Source of the DNA: Polaromonas sp.
Lineage (GTDB): Bacteria > Pseudomonadota > Gammaproteobacteria > Burkholderiales > Burkholderiaceae
Reading direction: 5' to 3'
Assembly: GCA_013823505.1 (NCBI GenBank)
Contig: PNMH01000082.1
Span: 1 to 15,900 of the forward strand
Length of the DNA stretch: 15,900 nt
The translations under genes were made by a program, and so were the position numbers. Positions 14,424 to 15,900 of the stretch are shown here, one piece after another. The notes beneath the pieces were generated by a model. That model was not told the origin of the DNA. It saw nothing but the letters and a program-made list of their open reading frames with translations, and searched no databases. Position 1 is the first letter of the stretch. Each line of letters opens with the position of its first letter.

Positions 14424-14556
14424 CCCCCCGCCGCGCGGGACGGGAATTGACCCCCCGCCGCGCTCCGCGCGACCCCCCTGAAGGGGGGCGACACCTGCGG
14501 CCTGGCAAAGCCAGTTCCGCGGTGTCTCTGGGTTAGCCACCTCTCGCCGGAGAGGT
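14423..14556. repeat. Palindrome-rich intergenic repeat element
   Basis: This fills the gap between the dehydrogenase and valS genes. It contains a 14-base direct repeat ACCCCCCGCCGCGC at 14423-14436 and 14450-14463, a GCGC-TCC-GCGC mini-hairpin (14460-14470), a CCCCCC-TGAA-GGGGGG hairpin (14473-14488), a long imperfect hairpin (14491-14525; arms ACACC/GGTGT, GCGG/CCGC, CTGGC/GCCAG, loop AAA) and ACCTCTC-GCCG-GAGAGGT (14539-14556). I recall very similar intergenic sequence in Comamonadaceae genomes, so it is probably a multicopy REP-like element; copy number cannot be tested here. It may also end transcription of the two convergent genes, although no T-run follows any stem. Confidence 0.7.
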
Positions 14557-14571
14557 TTCGTTGGCCATCAG

Positions 14572-15900
14572 TCAGGCGCCCAGCCGTTGCAGTTGCTCGC
14601 GCATCTTCTCCAGCGTCGCGGTGAAGTCGGCCACGCGTTTTCTTTCCTGGTCGATCACCGCCGGTGGCGCCTTGGCCACGAAGGCTTCGTTGGACAGCTT
14701 CGCGGTGGCCTTGGTGATTTCGCCTTCGAGCCGCGTGGCTTCCTTGCCCAGGCGCAGCTTCTCGGCCGCCAGGTCGATTTCCATGAACAGGCACAGGCGG
14801 GCTTCGCCGACCACGGCCACCGGGGCGGCTTGTGCCGCAGCGGCCCACGCGGCTTCGTCGGTGAACACCTTCACTTCGTTCAACTTGGCCAGGCCCTGCA
14901 GCACCGGGCCCATGGCCTGCATGTAGGCGGTGTCGCCCAGCACGTACAGCGGCAGGCGCGTGGCGGGTGACACGCTCATCTCGCCGCGGAGGTTGCGGCA
15001 GGCGTCCACCAGCGCCTTGAGCTTGTCGACATGGGCAATCGACGCCTCGTCGATCTTGTTCAACTGGGCTTGCGGGTAACGCGCAATGCTCACCGACTCA
15101 CCCGGCAGGCCGGCCACGGGCGCGACCTTCTGCCACAGCTCTTCGGTGATGAACGGGATCACCGGATGCGCCAGGCGCAGGATGGCTTCGAGCGTGCGGA
15201 TCAGCGTGCGGCGGGTGGCGCGCTGTTGTGAGGCGTCGCCGGTCTGGATCTGCACCTTGGCGATTTCCAGGTACCAGTCGCAGAACTCGTTCCACACGAA
15301 GTCGTAGATGGTGTTGGCCACGTTGTCGAGCCGGTACTCGGCGAAGCCCTTGGCCACGTCGGCCTCGGTCTTCTGCAGCAGCGAACTGATCCAGCGGTCG
15401 GCCTGGCTGAAGCTGAGGTAGCCGTGGAAGGGTTGGCCCACCGCGCATTCGGCCTTGGTGTGCTCTTCCAGGCCGCAGTCCTGGCCTTCGCAGTTCATCA
15501 GTGTGAAGCGCGTGGCGTTCCAGAGCTTGTTGCAGAAGTTGCGGTAGCCCTCGCAGCGCTTGCTGTCGAAGTTGATGCTGCGGCCCAGCGAAGCGAGTGC
15601 GGCGAAGGTGAAGCGCAGCGCGTCGGCGCCGTAAGCGGGAATGCCTTCGGGGAATTCCTTTTCGGTCTGCTTGCGCACCTTGGGCGCGGTCTCGGGCTTG
15701 CGCAGGCCGGTGGTGCGTTTGTCCAGCAGGGGCGCGAGCGCGATGCCGTCGATCAGGTCCACCGGGTCGAGCACGTTGCCTTCGCTCTTGCTCATCTTCT
15801 GGCCCTGCGCGTCGCGCACCAGGCCGTGGATGTAGACGTGCTTGAAGGGCACGCGTCCGGTGAAGTGCGTCGTCATCATGATCATCCGGGCGACCCAGAA
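14572..15900 (-). CDS. valS: Valyl-tRNA synthetase, C-terminal part (partial, 5' end outside window)
   Basis: The last 442 residues of ValRS, which charges tRNA-Val. The frame is open to the right edge of the window, where FWVARMIMM, a conserved ValRS stretch, is read first. KMSKS, the class I ATP-binding signature, lies at bases 15784-15798. Then come the anticodon-binding helical domain ([37 protein letters not shown]) and a C-terminal coiled coil of about 70 residues ([14 protein letters not shown]...[13 protein letters not shown]), the tRNA-binding arm typical of ValRS. The Met codon at 15885 is internal, not the start. Stop TGA at 14572-14574 (as TCA on the plus strand). No frame breaks are seen. 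Confidence 0.97.
   Translation of the reverse strand, partial: FWVARMIMMTTHFTGRVPFKHVYIHGLVRDAQGQKMSKSEGNVLDPVDLIDGIALAPLLDKRTTGLRKPETAPKVRKQTEKEFPEGIPAYGADALRFTFAALASLGRSINFDSKRCEGYRNFCNKLWNATRFTLMNCEGQDCGLEEHTKAECAVGQPFHGYLSFSQADRWISSLLQKTEADVAKGFAEYRLDNVANTIYDFVWNEFCDWYLEIAKVQIQTGDASQQRATRRTLIRTLEAILRLAHPVIPFITEELWQKVAPVAGLPGESVSIARYPQAQLNKIDEASIAHVDKLKALVDACRNLRGEMSVSPATRLPLYVLGDTAYMQAMGPVLQGLAKLNEVKVFTDEAAWAAAAQAAPVAVVGEARLCLFMEIDLAAEKLRLGKEATRLEGEITKATAKLSNEAFVAKAPPAVIDQERKRVADFTATLEKMREQLQRLGA

Noticed and set aside
13224..14540. A 438-codon minus-strand frame opposite the dehydrogenase homologue
   Set aside because: Arg/His/Gln-rich shadow without motifs that also crosses the repeat element.
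14539..14556. Rho-independent terminator for valS
   Set aside because: A perfect seven-base-pair stem is present, but no T-run follows on the minus strand, so it is recorded as part of the repeat element only.

Overview
The window is GC-rich, gene-dense, single-chromosome-type DNA. It most resembles a betaproteobacterium of the order Burkholderiales, probably Comamonadaceae (Hydrogenophaga/Acidovorax-like). This is inferred from four things: the gene order of the aa3 oxidase cluster, the DUF2970 and DUF2909 small membrane proteins, an orphan Bug/TctC-type binding protein, and a C-rich palindromic intergenic element. I see no phage, insertion sequence, CRISPR array or plasmid genes, and base composition looks even throughout. 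No stretch longer than about 150 bases lacks a gene.

Bases 1-8356 hold a cytochrome c oxidase factory on the plus strand. It begins with the 3' end of ctaC/coxB (cytochrome c domain of subunit II), then ctaD (subunit I), a 40-residue membrane protein, ctaG/cox11 (CuB chaperone), a DUF2970 protein and ctaE (subunit III). It ends at a strong bidirectional hairpin. A small DUF2909 'twin transmembrane' gene on the minus strand follows. A second plus-strand assembly operon then runs surf1, a membrane-anchored SCO-like protein, ctaA (heme A synthase), ctaB (heme O synthase) and a SCO lipoprotein (CuA chaperone), and also ends at a bidirectional hairpin. Together these genes supply structural subunits, heme A synthesis and copper delivery for one aa3/caa3 oxidase.

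Bases 8374-10413 (minus strand) carry a two-gene unit: a 2Fe-2S/FAD/NAD reductase, then an orphan tripartite-tricarboxylate (Bug) periplasmic binding protein. Divergent from it, at 10497-11426, is an atypical NAD-binding SDR/epimerase (YeeZ-like). A tRNA-Leu(CAA) with its own terminator lies on the minus strand at 11473-11557.

Bases 11597-14423 (plus) hold cysM, a zinc-ribbon Nudix hydrolase, a TusA-family sulfur carrier and a D-2-hydroxyacid dehydrogenase homologue whose cofactor and catalytic motifs are degraded. A palindrome-rich repeat element fills 14423-14556. The 3' part of valS (minus) runs off the right edge.

No wholly new system is evident. The best leads are the second SCO-like protein that keeps a full CX3C + His copper-ligand set, the degenerate dehydrogenase, the repeat element abutting that gene's stop codon, and the 40-residue protein behind ctaD.
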